From CAINVV01 sp031432175 (GTDB lineage Bacteria; Bacteroidota; Bacteroidia; Bacteroidales; Prolixibacteraceae), in assembly GCA_964358545.1 (NCBI GenBank), contig CAYHQN010000152.1, forward strand, positions 1 through 9,143: 9,143 nt of DNA, in the 5' to 3' direction. Shown piece by piece: positions 7,277-9,143 of this stretch. The first letter of the stretch is position 1; every line of letters begins with the position of its first letter. Below the pieces are notes generated by a model that did no database searches, was not told where the DNA came from, and saw only the letters and a program-made list of their open reading frames with translations. The position numbers and the translations under genes were made by a program.

Positions 7277-7343
7277 GGTTTTGACCTTTTAGTTGAAAAG
7301 CCGCCACAGCGGCTTTTCAACTAAAAGGTCAAAACCTTGTCGC
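7270..7343. repeat. Perfect 35-bp inverted repeat, 4-nt loop, overlapping the 3' end of the DsrE gene
   Basis: Positions 7270-7304 are the exact reverse complement of 7309-7343, separated by CACA (7305-7308). The core is terminator-like: on the minus strand it reads AAAAGCCGC, TGTG, GCGGCTTTT. The arms then continue without a mismatch for about 22 more base pairs. The right arm contains the stop codon and the last six codons of the DsrE gene plus most of the preceding cysteine codon. The left arm is a non-coding inverted copy of that gene end. It probably terminates the sulfur cluster, and metG starts 63 bp past it. Confidence 0.95.
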
Positions 7344-7680
7344 ATTCAATCACCCAATCGGCCAGAAAGGTCATGGTAGATTTGTTGGCCCCTTCGAAAT
7401 AAGGGTGGTTTTTGTAGATACCGCAGCGTGACATGCAGGTGCCGCACACCTCAACAGGGACATCTTTCGCAATCAATTCGCGCAGCATTTCCGACAGATC
7501 GTGGTCATAACCTTCAGGTGGTTTGCATGCATCCCTGGCCAGGTCGACGGCATCGTTCATCAGGAAAATACCGACTTCAATTCCCTTTTTTCTCAGCGCC
7601 TCGGCGAGACGGAGCCCGTTCCAGGTAACATCGGTCTGGTCATAAGGCTCACGGTTAAAGATCATCACTACTTTTTGCAT
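7321..7680 (-). CDS. DsrE-family sulfur carrier-like protein
   Basis: This 119-residue protein is predicted to be cytoplasmic. It shows the pattern of stand-alone DsrE/DsrF-like proteins: MQKVVMIFNREPY at the start (first strand), GIFLMNDAVDLA in the middle, a VCGTCMSRCG cysteine loop (C79, C82, C86), and STMTFLADW...DKVLTF at the end. C52 and C113 are further cysteines. Family members such as TusD and DsrE carry persulfide on a cysteine. Which cysteine would act here is not certain. The gene lies 60 bp after the cysteine desulfurase stop on the same strand, and I see no TAnnTTTG box in that gap. It is probably the last gene of a rhodanese-desulfurase-DsrE operon, taking sulfur from the desulfurase. 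Its final codons form one arm of the inverted repeat 7270-7343. The final acceptor is unknown. Confidence 0.88.
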   Translation of the reverse strand: MQKVVMIFNREPYDQTDVTWNGLRLAEALRKKGIEVGIFLMNDAVDLARDACKPPEGYDHDLSEMLRELIAKDVPVEVCGTCMSRCGIYKNHPYFEGANKSTMTFLADWVIECDKVLTF

Positions 7681-7740
7681 GTTTTTGAATTTTAAATTAA
7701 ACCTTGTTTTTACTAACTATCTTATAATGTATTCATAGAT

Positions 7741-8883
7741 TTATAATGAGAGTTTTTTAACAGCATTGACAAGCACTTCGATGGCAAAATCGATTTCTTC
7801 CTCCGTCGTCCTTTTCCCTGTTGAAATCCGCACAGTTGCAACGGCAGTCCTGAAATCGAGATTCATCGCCTGAAGGACAGAAGAAATAGTTGTTTCGCCT
7901 GAATGACAGGCAGAACCGGTAGAAATTAAAACATCGCTGCTGACGAAAGAGGCCAATGCGTGTGCACTGATGTTGTCGAAAGCCACACTCAGCGTATTAG
8001 GCAGGCAATTTGCCAGATTACCGTTTATGTGAACTTTATTGCCGAGACGGGACACCAAACCATCAAGCAACCTGTCACGTGAAAGCTGCATAATATTCTG
8101 ATTCTGTTTGAAATCGCGTAGCGCAACTTCACAGGCCTTCCCAAGTCCGATAGTGTGAATGACATTCTCTGTTCCGGGGCGGATCCCTTTTTCCTGTCCG
8201 GCACCGTGCATCAGATTCTCGATCCGCGTTCCCTTCCGGATGTACAGTGCGCCGATACCTTTGGGCGCATACAATTTATGCCCGGCAATGGTTAGCAGGT
8301 CAATTTCTAGTTTATTAACATCTGTTTCAATTTTCCCAACCGATTGAGACGCATCGGTATGAAAAATAATATTCTTTTGCCGGGCAATTGCCCCGATTTC
8401 ACAAATGGGCTGTATTGTTCCAACTTCATTGTTAGCGTGCATTATTGAAATCAGGATTGTATCCGGGCGAATGGCTTCTTTCACTTGTTCAGGATCAATC
8501 CGTCCATATTGATCGACCGGAAGCCAGGTAACCTCGAACCCTTGAGAAATCAGGTATTTGCAAACCTCAGTTACTGCGGGGTGTTCGATGTCTGAGGTAA
8601 TAATGTGCCGCCCTTTATCCCTGTTTGCCAAGGCAATTCCTTTTATAGCCAGGTTGTTTGATTCGGTCGCGCAACTGGTAAAAAATATTTCTTCCGGTTT
8701 GCAGCTGATCATTTCTGCAACCTGCTCCCGTGCTTTTTCAACGGCTTCTTTATTGCTTTGTCCGATTGAATAAGAGCTGGAAGGGTTACCGTAAAAAGTA
8801 TCAATATACGGGATCATTTCTTTTACAACTTCCGGGTCGATGGGAGTTGTTGCATTGTAATCGAGGTAAACAGGATGTTTCAT
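7741..8883 (-). CDS. Cysteine desulfurase, NifS/IscS group
   Basis: This 380-residue pyridoxal-phosphate enzyme removes sulfur from L-cysteine to give alanine and an enzyme-bound persulfide, used for Fe-S clusters, thionucleosides or other sulfur products. Visible landmarks are YLDYNATTP at the start, ATESNN (72-77), H101 in the IEHPAV segment that stacks on the cofactor, NNEVG (151-155), D177 and Q180 in HTDASQS, the Schiff-base lysine K203 in AGHKLYAPKG, RPGTEN (235-240), and the catalytic C326 in GSACHSG. The length and the position of the cysteine fit group I. The gene begins 15 bp after the rhodanese stop and is followed 60 bp later by the DsrE gene. No iscU or nifU is adjacent in the window, so the carrier may be the neighbouring rhodanese or DsrE protein. 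Activity on selenocysteine cannot be excluded. Confidence 0.95.
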   Translation of the reverse strand: MKHPVYLDYNATTPIDPEVVKEMIPYIDTFYGNPSSSYSIGQSNKEAVEKAREQVAEMISCKPEEIFFTSCATESNNLAIKGIALANRDKGRHIITSDIEHPAVTEVCKYLISQGFEVTWLPVDQYGRIDPEQVKEAIRPDTILISIMHANNEVGTIQPICEIGAIARQKNIIFHTDASQSVGKIETDVNKLEIDLLTIAGHKLYAPKGIGALYIRKGTRIENLMHGAGQEKGIRPGTENVIHTIGLGKACEVALRDFKQNQNIMQLSRDRLLDGLVSRLGNKVHINGNLANCLPNTLSVAFDNISAHALASFVSSDVLISTGSACHSGETTISSVLQAMNLDFRTAVATVRISTGKRTTEEEIDFAIEVLVNAVKKLSL

Positions 8884-8898
8884 GCAGAATAGGAAATT

Positions 8899-9143
8899 TT
8901 AATTGGACATAGTTTGTTTGATTTTCCACTCCGGATAACCTTCGTCCAGCCGGCGTACTTTGTATCCCTTTTCTTTCAGAAGTTTTACCGCTTCATCGGC
9001 CAGCACACAGAAAGGACCCCGGCAATAAGCGATCACCTCCTTGTCTGAAGCAATGTTTTTTAGATTGGTCAAAAGCTCGTTCATGGGAATTGATATGGCT
9101 CCTGTGATGTGTCCAAATTCGTATTCAGCCGATGGGCGAACAT
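8899..9143 (-). CDS. Rhodanese-domain protein, C-terminal part (5' end outside the window)
   Basis: The frame is open to the window edge. Upstream of the internal ATG at 9084 it still encodes rhodanese sequence (VRPSAEYEFGHITGAISIP), so that ATG is not the true start. The 80 visible residues contain the active-site loop CRGPFC, in which the first cysteine is the expected persulfide carrier, and end LDEGYPEWK plus a short tail. From recall, the CRGP[FY]C-VLA-EAV pattern is typical of the rhodanese half of ArsR-type winged-helix/rhodanese fusion proteins. If so, the missing half would bind DNA and could regulate this operon. A stand-alone rhodanese remains possible. It transfers sulfane sulfur, plausibly to or from the desulfurase encoded 15 bp downstream. 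Confidence 0.9.
   Translation of the reverse strand, partial: VRPSAEYEFGHITGAISIPMNELLTNLKNIASDKEVIAYCRGPFCVLADEAVKLLKEKGYKVRRLDEGYPEWKIKQTMSN

Noticed and set aside
8899..9084. A 61-residue small protein starting at the ATG at 9084
   Set aside because: The same frame continues upstream to the window edge with clear rhodanese sequence, so this ATG is internal to a larger gene.

Overview
The window looks like a chromosomal segment from a member of the Bacteroidota, probably the Bacteroidales or a relative. The evidence is a long methionyl-tRNA synthetase with the fused C-terminal tRNA-binding domain, start codons without clear Shine-Dalgarno sequences, upstream boxes matching the Bacteroidetes -7 consensus TAnnTTTG, and an Rcp1-type response regulator paired with a phytochrome-type histidine kinase. 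No RNA gene, insertion sequence or CRISPR array was seen.

Layout. Positions 1-342 (+) hold the 3' end of a dctA-like C4-dicarboxylate symporter interrupted by an in-frame TGA. Everything else is on the minus strand. A small hairpin (404-432) separates dctA from a signalling cluster read from 4787 down to 434. This runs: a 715-residue histidine kinase whose first two thirds is a 23-copy 21-residue repeat; a single-domain response regulator; and a REC-PAS-histidine kinase carrying one more copy of the same repeat. A 385-bp spacer holds candidate promoter boxes for that cluster, a strong hairpin terminator and a GC-rich stretch with a CCCTTCGACTTCGCTCAGGG motif. metG follows (7206 to 5173). Upstream of it a sulfur-handling cluster is read towards metG: a partial rhodanese protein (C-terminal half, entering from the window edge), a NifS/IscS-type cysteine desulfurase and a DsrE-family protein.

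How the parts may work together. The repeat kinase has no visible sensor or membrane segment and probably passes phosphate to the adjacent response regulator. The REC-PAS kinase could receive or branch the signal through its N-terminal receiver. In the sulfur cluster the desulfurase would make persulfide from cysteine, with the rhodanese and the cysteine-rich DsrE protein as carriers. metG appears to have its own promoter just past the end of dsrE.

The two most striking items are the 1,449-bp in-frame tandem repeat, which has near-identical DNA in the second kinase, and a perfect 35-bp inverted repeat with a 4-nt loop (7270-7343). One arm of that inverted repeat is the last codons of the DsrE gene.
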